A stretch of DNA of 51,467 nt from CABMGU01 sp964508495 (GTDB lineage Archaea > Nanobdellota > Nanobdellia > Woesearchaeales > ARS49): positions 1 to 51,467 of the forward strand of contig CAZDUA010000034.1 in assembly GCA_964508495.1 (NCBI GenBank), read 5' to 3'. The translations under genes and the position numbers were made by a program. How positions within the stretch are numbered: the first letter of the stretch is position 1; each line of letters starts with the position of its first letter. A model generated the notes under the pieces. That model did not search any database and was not told the origin of the DNA. It saw nothing but the letters and a program-made list of their open reading frames with translations. Positions 1 through 8,284 of the stretch are shown piece after piece.

Positions 1-384
1 AATTTTTGCGAGAGAATTCTTAACAAGCGCGGGTTGGATGAGCCTGTTAAGACTAGCTTTTTGTACGTTATCATGTGGAATTTGGAAAAGATTGCTGATG
101 AGTACAAGTATGTTTGCGAGCACTTGTCTGTTCATAAGAAAGTTTCAAAAAAGTCTTTGGACTTGTTTGAGAGTGTTAATTCTTTGTTAAGGAGATATTA
201 CGAATTGTTTTACACGTTTGATGTTGCTCAACTGAGCAAATTATCAGATGATTTCAAATCTTTAAGGATTAAGATAGAAATGGAGTTGGCAGGTGGCGAG
301 GACGCTTTAGTTTTGAGCCACTTGCATCATATTGTTTTGAAGACTGCTGACTTTTCTGCATCCACATATGCTTTGCACGACTAA
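1..384 (+). CDS. PhoU-like protein, 3' end only (partial)
   Basis: The frame is open from the first base, so this is the C-terminal part of a longer gene; the TTG at 34 is probably an internal Leu codon. The visible 127 residues are helical and contain the element WNLEKIADEYKYVCEH, which resembles the arginine/asparagine-rich helix of PhoU domains (NLERIADHA type). Archaeal PhoU-like proteins regulate phosphate uptake, often fused to an N-terminal AbrB or SpoVT-like domain; that part lies outside the window. The gene converges on the surface operon with a 33-base gap. Family assignment rests on one helix pattern, so it is moderate. Confidence 0.55.
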   Translation, partial: NFCERILNKRGLDEPVKTSFLYVIMWNLEKIADEYKYVCEHLSVHKKVSKKSLDLFESVNSLLRRYYELFYTFDVAQLSKLSDDFKSLRIKIEMELAGGEDALVLSHLHHIVLKTADFSASTYALHD

Positions 385-417
385 TTTTCGTGCACGACGC
401 AATTCATGTAAAAACTA

Positions 418-909
418 CTATTGACAGATATGAAGTGTGACTGTTACGTCCAGTCCTGGTCTGATTTTTTCTGGTCTTGAGCTTCCTTGTCTTTCTCCTT
501 TGCAGGCTGTCGTGTTTATGAGTATTTGTTCTACTGATTCTGTTCCGTTTATGTAGAATGTGTATTGTTTGCCCCATTTGCCTAGTGTTTCGCTGAGCAT
601 TTGTGCTATCATGTATTCTGCCATTTCGCAGGTGTTTTTGCCTGCTTCTTCGTCGCATCTTGTCGCGTCTTCGTAGGTGTTTACCGCGCAGTTTTGTAAT
701 AGTTCTCTTACTGTTCTTTTCGCGCATGATTGTGATGTTGTTCCCATCATCGTGTTTAGGAAGTTTGCTGCTTGCACGCTTTCTTTGACTCGCGCAACTT
801 CTCGTGTTGGTGTTTTTGTTAGTATGATGACTGCGAATAATAGGCCGATTGCGAGCAGTATTACGATTATTACGAGGCCGAAGATTTCCATTTGTCCTCT
901 TTTAGACAT
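418..909 (-). CDS. Pilin-like protein with class III signal peptide, last gene of the surface operon
   Basis: The 163-residue protein starts MSKRG|QMEIFG, followed by about 22 hydrophobic residues (GLVIIVILLAIGLLFAVIIL). A short basic leader ending in Gly, then Gln, then a hydrophobic helix is the archaeal prepilin/archaellin pattern processed by an EppA/FlaK-type peptidase. The rest is a small extracellular domain with about seven cysteines. Its start overlaps the stop of the preceding gene by 8 bases, so it is translated from the same polycistron. No close functional homolog is recognised; a minor pilin or pseudopilin of a surface structure is the best inference. Confidence 0.75.
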   Translation of the reverse strand: MSKRGQMEIFGLVIIVILLAIGLLFAVIILTKTPTREVARVKESVQAANFLNTMMGTTSQSCAKRTVRELLQNCAVNTYEDATRCDEEAGKNTCEMAEYMIAQMLSETLGKWGKQYTFYINGTESVEQILINTTACKGERQGSSRPEKIRPGLDVTVTLHICQ

Positions 910-1420
910 AGACTGCCACCTCGATTATTCCGAAAGCGTAATTATCTTGCCAGGCGTCGTATAGCAATATTGGGCTTTGTGTGACTAGTCTGGCCGTGTA
1001 AGATGGTACTTCCTTCTCAACGCCGTCTATCTTTTTCAGCTCGGTCGGTATGTTGTCATATAGTGTCCAGTTTCCTATTCCTGGGAATGCTTCTGTGACT
1101 GTTATTGTTGCGTAGCCGAACTCGTTGAAGTAGTCTGTTTGTGCTTGCTCGTTTTCTAAGATGAGCGTGCTTAGTTTTGTGAGTTTTATTTTGTCCACGC
1201 AATTGTCTTTTTGTGTTACTAGGAATGAACAGTCTAGTTCTGGCATGTAGAGTGATTTCAAAACGATTTGGAATGCGTATTGTTCGCTGGCTTTGACTCT
1301 TTCTTTTTGCAATGCTGATTGTTGTGCTGCGAAGTAGAATATTGAACCTGTTGCTAATAAGAAGAAGAACACGATGAGTACTGCGATTGTTTCAAACATT
1401 TTTATTTGGGCTTTTTTCAT
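902..1420 (-). CDS. Pilin-like protein with class III signal peptide
   Basis: 172 residues. The start MKKA|QIKMFETIAVLIVFFFLL is a four-residue basic leader, Ala-Gln at the putative cleavage point and a long hydrophobic helix, as in archaeal type IV pilins. The extracellular part has two cysteines close together (about residues 62 and 71) that could form a disulfide. It begins three bases after the stop of the upstream gene and overlaps the next gene. Function unknown beyond pilin-like; its place between other pilin-like genes suggests it is one subunit of a hetero-oligomeric filament or membrane complex. Confidence 0.75.
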   Translation of the reverse strand: MKKAQIKMFETIAVLIVFFFLLATGSIFYFAAQQSALQKERVKASEQYAFQIVLKSLYMPELDCSFLVTQKDNCVDKIKLTKLSTLILENEQAQTDYFNEFGYATITVTEAFPGIGNWTLYDNIPTELKKIDGVEKEVPSYTARLVTQSPILLYDAWQDNYAFGIIEVAVYV

Positions 1421-1423
1421 TTT

Positions 1424-2626
1424 TTAAAATAATTCAGGACAGCTTTGTTGCAGGTAGTTTCTGTTTGCCGCGTCTAGGTTTTGTTTTAGTGAGTTTAATG
1501 GCGTGATCATTGCCTCGTTTAGCTTGCCGGCCAGGATTTTACTGCAGCTGTGTTGTTGGCAGAGCAAGTCGATTACTGGAGTATTTGCTGTTGCGGACGA
1601 TCTGCATCTTGCCGCGTCATCTGTGCTGGCGCATACGTTTCCTGTGGTTGGTGCTCCGTATGCGCACCAGGTTTTTCCTGCTTCTATTGCTTTTGTTTCT
1701 AGTTCTGCTGCTCGTTCTGCGTATAATTTTGATACGTAGCTGAGTTTTCTGAATGCTGTTCTCATTCCGCACTCGTACATTGTTGAGTCTTCTGCGAATA
1801 TTGCGGCGTACAATCCTGGTGTTCCGACATAGCTGAGTATTGGTCCTGCTTGTAGTGTTGTTTCTCTGTTGTCTTTTGTGTAGAATTGCACGCTGCGTTC
1901 GTCTATTCTTATGGCGCTCGCGCTTGCTTTTGCAAATGACTCGTCTAGTGTTGCTGGTTGTACATTTAGCAGAATGAATTTTGTGTGTTGGTGGTCTTGT
2001 TCTTTTATGCTAGTGAGTTCTGTTTTTGTTATATTTTCATATTCAATTAATGGTGGTATGTTTTTTGCTAGTTGCTGTAATAGTAGCTTGCTTGTTGAGT
2101 CTTCATCATAGACAAAGTAGTATTTGATGTTTGGATTGGTTAGGTAGAGGAAGTTTGTTACTCTGTATGGTAGTTTTAGCTCGTTTGCCCAGACGACTAT
2201 GTCTTGGTCTTTTAGTATTGATGGGGCGAACATTGCTTTGTCGCCGAAGTCTCTTGGCGCGTTTCCTATTCTGAATCTGCACTCGCATCCTTGTGTGCAT
2301 TCGAATGCTATTCCTTGTGGTGGTACTGGCAGTCTTTGTGCTGTTCCTCTGCTTACTATTGCGCCTGTGAAAATGTTTTCTATGTCTGTTGCGAGTGTTA
2401 GTTGTAGTTTTTCCTGGCTTAGTTCTTTTTGTTTGTGTGCTACGCTGAAAAAGAATGCGAGTATCAGCCCGCCTGCCACCATGATGAATATCCAGTGGAA
2501 TTGCATTTCAAACCCTTTTTTCCCAAGGAAAAAAGGACCAGTCGAACTATGTTCGACGCGACCACTTTTGTTAAAGGGAGGCCGTGCGCTCCGTGCGGAG
2601 CGCACAGCTTTGCGGTCATTTTTCAT
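1424..2626 (-). CDS. Pilin-like protein with unusually long, palindrome-encoded leader
   Basis: 400 residues from the ATG at 2626, which forms a 4-base ATGA overlap with the upstream stop; an in-frame ATG nine bases earlier is possible. The hydrophobic helix (FHWIFIMVAGGLILAFFF) is preceded by KKG|FEM, a prepilin-like junction, but the leader is about 38 residues against 3-5 in the sister proteins. The DNA for that leader is almost entirely three perfect hairpins (2514-2605). The mature part is an extracellular domain with several cysteines, including a CECRF motif and a Cys-rich stretch near the C-terminus. It sits in the middle of the overlapping surface operon. Function unknown; likely a large minor pilin. 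Confidence 0.75.
   Translation of the reverse strand: MKNDRKAVRSARSARPPFNKSGRVEHSSTGPFFLGKKGFEMQFHWIFIMVAGGLILAFFFSVAHKQKELSQEKLQLTLATDIENIFTGAIVSRGTAQRLPVPPQGIAFECTQGCECRFRIGNAPRDFGDKAMFAPSILKDQDIVVWANELKLPYRVTNFLYLTNPNIKYYFVYDEDSTSKLLLQQLAKNIPPLIEYENITKTELTSIKEQDHQHTKFILLNVQPATLDESFAKASASAIRIDERSVQFYTKDNRETTLQAGPILSYVGTPGLYAAIFAEDSTMYECGMRTAFRKLSYVSKLYAERAAELETKAIEAGKTWCAYGAPTTGNVCASTDDAARCRSSATANTPVIDLLCQQHSCSKILAGKLNEAMITPLNSLKQNLDAANRNYLQQSCPELF
2514..2605. repeat. Three consecutive perfect hairpins inside a coding leader
   Basis: Reading the plus strand: 2514-2536 is a 10-bp stem (CCTTTTTTCC / GGAAAAAAGG) with loop CAA; 2541-2557 is a 7-bp stem (GTCGAAC / GTTCGAC) with loop TAT; 2584-2605 is a 10-bp stem (GTGCGCTCCG / CGGAGCGCAC) with loop TG. 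All stems are perfect and unrelated in sequence. They lie in frame in the region encoding the leader of the pilin-like gene at 1424-2626, upstream of the hydrophobic helix. The pattern recalls palindromic elements that insert in frame into genes, such as the Rickettsia RPEs, but no shared consensus is visible. Confidence 0.8.
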
Positions 2627-3204
2627 TGTGACCATGCTGAGATTTTGGCTTTTTTGCCAGTGCCTTCAAGGCGTATTGTGATTATTCCTGTGTTTGGTAT
2701 GCAGACGTAGCCATTGTCTACTTGTATGTCCGGTAAATCAATGTCTTGTGTTCTGGGCACTATGAACACGTTCGCATTTTTGACTTTGCACGCGTCTTCT
2801 GCCCATCTTACTGTTATTGTTTGTTGTGGGAGTACGAGTTTGGGATTTACGGTTTGTATTTTGGGGTCGCACGTGTTTGAGATGTAATCAAAAAAGCACA
2901 CGCCTGAGTATTTGCTGGGCAGTTTTAGTTCTAGCTTGCGCACTGTTCCGAAATCGCGTTTGACTCCTTGTACTGCTATTTCCAAATCAGTTCTGAAATC
3001 TACGAGAAGTACTTGTTCTTGTCTTTCTATGAAGTATTGGACTGCTTTGTAGCCGTATGTTACGATTAGGATGAATACTAGTCCTGCGAGTATGAACACG
3101 AATATTTGTCCTATGATTTGCGCCTTCGAAGTGCGAAGTACTTTGAAGCTCGAAAAAGCCTCGCTTTTTCTTTGTTTTTTATTTGTGTTTTTTCTTCCTG
3201 CCAT
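2623..3204 (-). CDS. Pilin-like protein with extended leader
   Basis: 193 residues from the ATG at 3204, which follows GGAAGG; an earlier in-frame ATG at 3225 would add seven residues. SKA|QIIGQIFVFILAGLVFILIV is a prepilin-type cleavage junction and helix. The leader before it is about 28 residues and its DNA contains two hairpins (3124-3170). The mature domain is small with three cysteines, one pair at CFFDYISNTC. The start overlaps the 3' end of the giant surface gene by 26 bases and the stop is coupled to the next gene by ATGA. Function unknown; probable minor pilin. Confidence 0.72.
   Translation of the reverse strand: MAGRKNTNKKQRKSEAFSSFKVLRTSKAQIIGQIFVFILAGLVFILIVTYGYKAVQYFIERQEQVLLVDFRTDLEIAVQGVKRDFGTVRKLELKLPSKYSGVCFFDYISNTCDPKIQTVNPKLVLPQQTITVRWAEDACKVKNANVFIVPRTQDIDLPDIQVDNGYVCIPNTGIITIRLEGTGKKAKISAWSQ
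3124..3170. repeat. Two hairpins inside a coding leader
   Basis: 3152-3170 is a perfect 8-bp stem (GAAAAAGC / GCTTTTTC) with loop CTC. 3124-3148 pairs CTTCGAAGT with ACTTTGAAG (nine pairs, one G-T) around a 7-base loop. Both fall in the leader-coding region of the pilin-like gene at 2623-3204, in the same relative place as the hairpins of the next gene. Confidence 0.7.
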
Positions 3205-6200
3205 AGCCTTCCAGTTCTTTTTCAAATTCTTCTTGGTGTTCTTTGTAGTATTCTGATGTTATCTTTAGTCGTCTGAATAGTTCTTCGATTTCTTCTTTTG
3301 TGAGGAGCCCTGCTGTGAATTTTTTGTATTTTGCAAGAAGGTCTTTTAGCTCTTCATCGTCTATTTCTTCCAGCATCGCGCGTAGTCTTTGCAGTGGTTC
3401 TTCTGGCCTGATTTTTTCTTTGTGCGCTATTTTTTTGAGTTTTTCCAGTGCTTCTGAGAACTTTTTGGGTGGCAATGGTTTTTTCTTGATTTCTTTTTCT
3501 AGTGATATCCATTCTTTTTCTGGAATTTCTTCTTTTTTGGCGAACGTTCTTAGTTTTTCTACTTCGTCTGCTTTTTTGGCTTCAACTGCCGGTCTTGCTT
3601 CTGCTTTTGGCACTGCTGTTGGTTTTCTTTTTTCTTTTTGTGCTTGCAGTGCGAGGTATACGCCTGTCGCAATTCCGCCGATTGCCAGCATTATGAATAG
3701 GAAGTATAGGAAGCCTTTGAATATTGATGGCGGATGACTATCAGGATTTGTTGGGTCTGTTCCTTTGTCTACTTCTTTTCCATCTTTCCAGCCGTCTCCG
3801 TCTGTGTCTTTCTTTGTTGGATTAGTTCCTGTTTGGAATTCTTGTAAGTTTGTTAGTCCGTCTTTGTCTGGGTCTGCATCTGCTGCTGCTTCTGGGCAGT
3901 CTATGCAGTCGAAGTTGTCCATTCTCCATCTGTCGTTTATTTCGTCGCCCAAGCTGTATGTTTGGCTTGGCCCGCATCCTTTTTCGTTTACTGTTTCATC
4001 TGGTGGTGTTCCTAGGCATTCGTCAATGTCATCTGAGACTCCGTCAAGGTCGTCATCGCCTATTGGTTCTGACGTGCAGACTTTGGTGTCTGGCCTGCAT
4101 CTTAAGGGTTCTTCACAGTCTGTGCTGTCAGCGCAGTTTTGGCTTTCTTTGCACCTTTCGCATGGTCCTCCGCAGTCTATGTCTGTTTCTCCGCCTTCTG
4201 GTGTTAGTATTTTGTCAAAGCATGGTGGCGCTTCTGCGCACACGCTTGTTTTGATGTCGCAGTATCCTGAGTCGCAGTTGTCATGGTTGATGCATACTTG
4301 CTCATTTTTGCACTTGAGGCATGGTTCTCCTCCGCAGTCAACGTCTGATTCTAGTCCGTTTATCGCTCCATCATCGCATCTAGCCACTTTGCATATTCCC
4401 TCTTGGCAATAGTTTGTTGCGCAATCTAAGTCTACATCGCATTTTTTGTTTTCAGAACATCCGTCGCATGGCCCTCCGCAGTCTACATCTGTTTCATTTT
4501 GGTTTCTTTCTCCGTCAAAGCAGGGTTCTGGTGTTCTTGTTATGTCTACTGTTACTCCGTTGCTTTCAAGTGGCTCGCTTTGCAGTCCTACTTTGTTGAC
4601 TGCTTTTACGACGAACTTGTATTGTTTGTCGTTTGATAATAAGAATGGTGTTCCGTTTTGTGTTGTTGAGATGAATATTGGCTCTCCTGTTGTGATGTTG
4701 CTGACGTAGTCTTTGACGATTACTCTGTTTCCTGTGAATTCTCTGAGTGTTATCAGGAAGTATGATATTCCGCTTTCTGGGTCTTCTGCGGTTGTTGCTA
4801 CTTTTATTCTTGTTTTGCTCCAGGTTATTTCTGGGTCGTCTGGGAGTCCTGTGTCGTCTACTGTTTTCATTTCTGGCGGTGTTGTGTCAACAATGACTGG
4901 GATTTCTATCACTTCTGATTGTTCGCCTGAGACGTGCGCGCATTTGACATAGTAAGTGTATTCTCCTGATTGGTCTACTTTGACTTGTTGCCATTGGGTG
5001 TAGCTTGAGCTTCCTGTTCCCATTGGTTTGGTCGTATCGTCTGGTTGTTCTCCGAAATAGCAGTAGACTCGCTTGTTTGCTACTACTCCTATAGTGAAGT
5101 TTAGTGTTCCGAATCCTTGTGGTGTTGCGCTTTTAACGCTTAATGGCAGGTTCAGGTCTACTGTGAAGTTGACTTGTGCTGGTTGTGATGTTAGTTGGTT
5201 TTTGCCTTTGCAGGTTATCCAGTACTGGTATATTTTTGGTTGTGTGACGTTTACGTCTGCTCCCATGCTTGTTTTTGGTGTTCTGTCATATCCGGGGAAT
5301 CTGCCGTCCATTGCTGCGAAACTGCTGGTTACTTGTGAGTACTTGCAGAATCCTGGCTTGTTGATTTGCGCTTTTAGGGTTGTGACGAACAAGTCTTGGT
5401 CTGGGATGTAGCGTTCTGCTATTATTGCGGGTTCTGCGAACGCGCTGATTATTTTTGGTGGTTCTGGGTCTAGTGTTAGGTTGAATGTTCTTTGTTTTAT
5501 TCCGAACTGGCCGAACTGACAGTATATGTGTAATGGGTGTTCTTCTGTTGAACCGTATGGTATGCTTGGTCCTGTTGCAGTGTGTATTGTTCCTGTGCCG
5601 TCCATTGGGTTGAAGAATTCGAAGTCAGTGCTTGCGGGTGCTGTTGGCGTGTCAAATACGTACGCGCATTCTGATGGTATTGGTGTTTCTATTGTTATGT
5701 TGAATATTGAGTATGGTGTTACGCCGAATGTTGGGTTGAGTAGTCTTATTCCTGGTGGTTGTGTTGCTATGAAGAATGAGCTTTGTTTGTATAATGATAG
5801 CGCGTTGAATCCTTGTGCTTCTACTATGACTGTGTATTTTCCGCCTGTTATGTTTCCTGGTTTTGCTGTGAAGGTGTGGTTGTTTGTTGTGGTGAATTGT
5901 GCTGTGATGTTTTTTGAGGTTTCTACTGGCACGTATGGGTCTGTGAATGCTTCTGATACGAGTTGTATTCTTGTTAGCGTTACGGGTCTTGTAAAATTTA
6001 GTACTATGTCGATTTGTGTTTTGTTTAGTATGCTTCCGTCTTCTGGTGTTATTGTTAGTCCTGCGAGTTCTGGGTCTACATTGAGTTCGTATTGGAGTCC
6101 TGGGGGGTCAAAGTAAATGTTTTTTTCGTTGTGCCCGTTTAGCGTGAAAGTGTATGTTCCGTTTATTGTGGCGATTGGTGTGAACTCGTGTGTTTCAACC

Positions 6201-8284
6201 ATGCCTGTTGTTAGTTGTTGTAGTTGTATTGATTCTCCTGGTCTTGAGATTTCTGCGAATGTTACTTGTGTTGGCTCGTCGAAGGTGAACGTGAATGTTG
6301 GTTTTGTTGCTGAAGTGTAGACTTTGTTTCCTATGACTCTTCCGCCTGTTACTGTGAAGTTTACTAGTTTGGGCGCGCTGCAATTGTCGCAGGCATAGAC
6401 TGTTGTTGATTGTACAAGCTCAAGGTTGTTTGCTGAATCTCTGCTGTAAAAGAATATCGTGTTGTTGCCTACATTTAGTTTTCCGATTGTCTTATTTCCT
6501 TCTTTGAGTACTGTATTTTTGAGTGAGAGTTTTGTCTGTATGGTTGCTACTGGAAAGTTTCTTGCGTCATTGCACGTGCTTGTTGCATTTTTGACGCACA
6601 GGTATGTTTTGTATCCTGTTTTGCCGGCGAAATCTAGTGGCGGGGTGCTTGTTGTTTTTTTGTCAAATATTCTTATGTTGATGAAGTCTACTCTTCCTGC
6701 AAATCCTGTTGGCATTAGTGTGGTTGTTGGTGGGAAGTGGTCTTGCTCGCAGGTTTTGTTGCCGTATATGCAGTCTTGGAATCCTGCTCCGGTGTTTCCG
6801 TCTGCGTTTTTGACGCATCCTGTTTGTAGTGTGTACTCGCATACTCCTATTTGGCACGTGTCCGTGCTTGGTATTGCTATGCTGTTGTCTGGGTTGAGTT
6901 TGACTCCTCCTGATGGCGCTCCGCATTGTAATGCAGTATAGTCTGCGCATGTTGCTTCGTCGCATGTCTTGCTTGTTTTTTTGTCTATGTCAAAGAAGCA
7001 GGGGTAGAGTGTGTTGCTTAGCGCATTGCTTCTTTCTTCTCTGCACGCATCCCAGATTATGCTGGTCGCGTTCGTGTTTTCCATGTTTGGCGTTCCTGTC
7101 GTGTTGCATAGTTTGCAGTTGTTGTAGCGTTTGTCTATGCACACTCCTATTCCTAAGTCTTCGAAGACATTGCTCCACTGGCAGTCTCCTGCTCCGCAGT
7201 TGTCTTTTTTGCACGCGCTTTGAATTTTGTAATCGTAGCACGTCATTCTTGGGTCGCAGCCGTAGCACTTGTTTACTGTTGTCGTGCTTCTGTCAAAAAA
7301 GCAGTATCGTGATAGTATTCCTGTTTCGCACGTTGTTTGTGTTGTCAGTAGTCCGAATGGGTCAAATCCTACGTTGCATGGCTCTCTTGTTATGCATCTT
7401 GGCCCGCTTTCGTCTGCTATGCAGAATTGTTTTAGTTTTGGATCGCATTCTACTTGCGGGCTTGGTGCTACGAGCAGGTTGTTATCGTTGCACTGCCATG
7501 CTTTGTTGAATCTTGTTGCAAAGGTTTGGTTTACGGCGATGCCGAATTGTGTTGCAAATCTTGTGCTGTTGGATTGTGCGTACCCGTATGTTGAAAGATA
7601 GTCGTAGTATTGGTCGTATGAGAAGTAGCTGATGCAGAATTTGTCTTCTTTTTGTTGCCAGCATTCTATGTCTCCTGGATTGCCTGTTGCTATTGCCGGG
7701 TCGCTGTCTCCTGCTATGCTGTAGTGTGCTACGACTGAGTATGTGTAGTCGGTGTTGAATTCTAGTATTGGGTCTTCATCTTTGAATACTGTTATTGGTG
7801 GTATTAGTGCTATTGGTCGGAAATTTGTGCAGTCTGTTCCTTTGCATCTTGAGATGTTGAGGTAGTCTGCTGCGCATGGCAGTGAGAATGATACTTGGAT
7901 TGCTTTTTGTGATTTGACTGGTTTTACTAGTAAGGCTGTTGGTGCTGGCTTGTATGTTGGGCTTCCGCACCCTATGACTATTGGCGCGCAATCTGCCGGA
8001 CAGCTCGTGGTTGTTTCTGTTGACTGGCAAATTAAATCTCCGCATACTCCTCCTGGTGTTGGCGCGAGTGTTGCGTTGCAGTGCTGGCTGCACGTTACTG
8101 TTATGCTTGGTGGTGGTCCGACAAAGATGAAGCTTATGCTCGCGCAGTCTGATGCGGTCATGTAGCTTCCGTTGTGTAATACTGGGTCGCAGCAGCATCC
8201 TACTGTTGGTTGTGCTGTTGTGAAGAGCGGTATGAGTAGTAAAATGGCCAGCGCTATTGTTGTTATGATTATCTTACTTCGCAT
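3179..8284 (-). CDS. Giant secreted, membrane-anchored Cys-rich surface protein (1701 aa)
   Basis: An N-terminal signal peptide (about residues 1-24, hydrophobic core IALAILLLIPLF) is followed by a very long extracellular part. This holds Cys-rich segments (roughly 25-560), repeated beta-sandwich or fibronectin-III-like domains with many N-glycosylation sequons (about 560-1250), three tandem Cys modules of the DVDCGGPC type (about 1255-1403), and a calcium-binding thrombospondin-3-like stretch (DPDKDGLTNLQEF, DTDGDGWKDGKEV; about 1412-1517). One transmembrane helix (about 1524-1546) leads to a basic, helical cytoplasmic tail of about 150 residues. The start overlaps the upstream gene by 16 bases. 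The architecture suggests an adhesin or the stalk of a surface complex, with Ca2+ stiffening near the membrane; the cytoplasmic tail could signal or anchor. No named homolog is recognised. Confidence 0.85.
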   Translation of the reverse strand: MRSKIIITTIALAILLLIPLFTTAQPTVGCCCDPVLHNGSYMTASDCASISFIFVGPPPSITVTCSQHCNATLAPTPGGVCGDLICQSTETTTSCPADCAPIVIGCGSPTYKPAPTALLVKPVKSQKAIQVSFSLPCAADYLNISRCKGTDCTNFRPIALIPPITVFKDEDPILEFNTDYTYSVVAHYSIAGDSDPAIATGNPGDIECWQQKEDKFCISYFSYDQYYDYLSTYGYAQSNSTRFATQFGIAVNQTFATRFNKAWQCNDNNLLVAPSPQVECDPKLKQFCIADESGPRCITREPCNVGFDPFGLLTTQTTCETGILSRYCFFDRSTTTVNKCYGCDPRMTCYDYKIQSACKKDNCGAGDCQWSNVFEDLGIGVCIDKRYNNCKLCNTTGTPNMENTNATSIIWDACREERSNALSNTLYPCFFDIDKKTSKTCDEATCADYTALQCGAPSGGVKLNPDNSIAIPSTDTCQIGVCEYTLQTGCVKNADGNTGAGFQDCIYGNKTCEQDHFPPTTTLMPTGFAGRVDFINIRIFDKKTTSTPPLDFAGKTGYKTYLCVKNATSTCNDARNFPVATIQTKLSLKNTVLKEGNKTIGKLNVGNNTIFFYSRDSANNLELVQSTTVYACDNCSAPKLVNFTVTGGRVIGNKVYTSATKPTFTFTFDEPTQVTFAEISRPGESIQLQQLTTGMVETHEFTPIATINGTYTFTLNGHNEKNIYFDPPGLQYELNVDPELAGLTITPEDGSILNKTQIDIVLNFTRPVTLTRIQLVSEAFTDPYVPVETSKNITAQFTTTNNHTFTAKPGNITGGKYTVIVEAQGFNALSLYKQSSFFIATQPPGIRLLNPTFGVTPYSIFNITIETPIPSECAYVFDTPTAPASTDFEFFNPMDGTGTIHTATGPSIPYGSTEEHPLHIYCQFGQFGIKQRTFNLTLDPEPPKIISAFAEPAIIAERYIPDQDLFVTTLKAQINKPGFCKYSQVTSSFAAMDGRFPGYDRTPKTSMGADVNVTQPKIYQYWITCKGKNQLTSQPAQVNFTVDLNLPLSVKSATPQGFGTLNFTIGVVANKRVYCYFGEQPDDTTKPMGTGSSSYTQWQQVKVDQSGEYTYYVKCAHVSGEQSEVIEIPVIVDTTPPEMKTVDDTGLPDDPEITWSKTRIKVATTAEDPESGISYFLITLREFTGNRVIVKDYVSNITTGEPIFISTTQNGTPFLLSNDKQYKFVVKAVNKVGLQSEPLESNGVTVDITRTPEPCFDGERNQNETDVDCGGPCDGCSENKKCDVDLDCATNYCQEGICKVARCDDGAINGLESDVDCGGEPCLKCKNEQVCINHDNCDSGYCDIKTSVCAEAPPCFDKILTPEGGETDIDCGGPCERCKESQNCADSTDCEEPLRCRPDTKVCTSEPIGDDDLDGVSDDIDECLGTPPDETVNEKGCGPSQTYSLGDEINDRWRMDNFDCIDCPEAAADADPDKDGLTNLQEFQTGTNPTKKDTDGDGWKDGKEVDKGTDPTNPDSHPPSIFKGFLYFLFIMLAIGGIATGVYLALQAQKEKRKPTAVPKAEARPAVEAKKADEVEKLRTFAKKEEIPEKEWISLEKEIKKKPLPPKKFSEALEKLKKIAHKEKIRPEEPLQRLRAMLEEIDDEELKDLLAKYKKFTAGLLTKEEIEELFRRLKITSEYYKEHQEEFEKELEGYGRKKKHK
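4075..4522 (-). repeat. Three tandem Cys modules in the giant surface protein
   Basis: Three consecutive copies of a module of about 50 residues are encoded here, each with the pattern C-x-D, then E-x-D-x-D-C-G-G-x-C-x-x-C, then four more spaced cysteines. The modules lie just outside the calcium-binding segment and the membrane. They probably form small disulfide-bonded units that rigidify the membrane-proximal stalk. This is a protein-level repeat; the DNA copies are diverged. Confidence 0.8.

Noticed and set aside
6117..6320. Plus-strand reading frames of 60-200 codons opposite the giant surface gene.
   Set aside because: They are Leu/Ser/Val-rich mirror images of the real minus-strand codons, lack starts with promoters, and follow from the T+G-rich plus strand.
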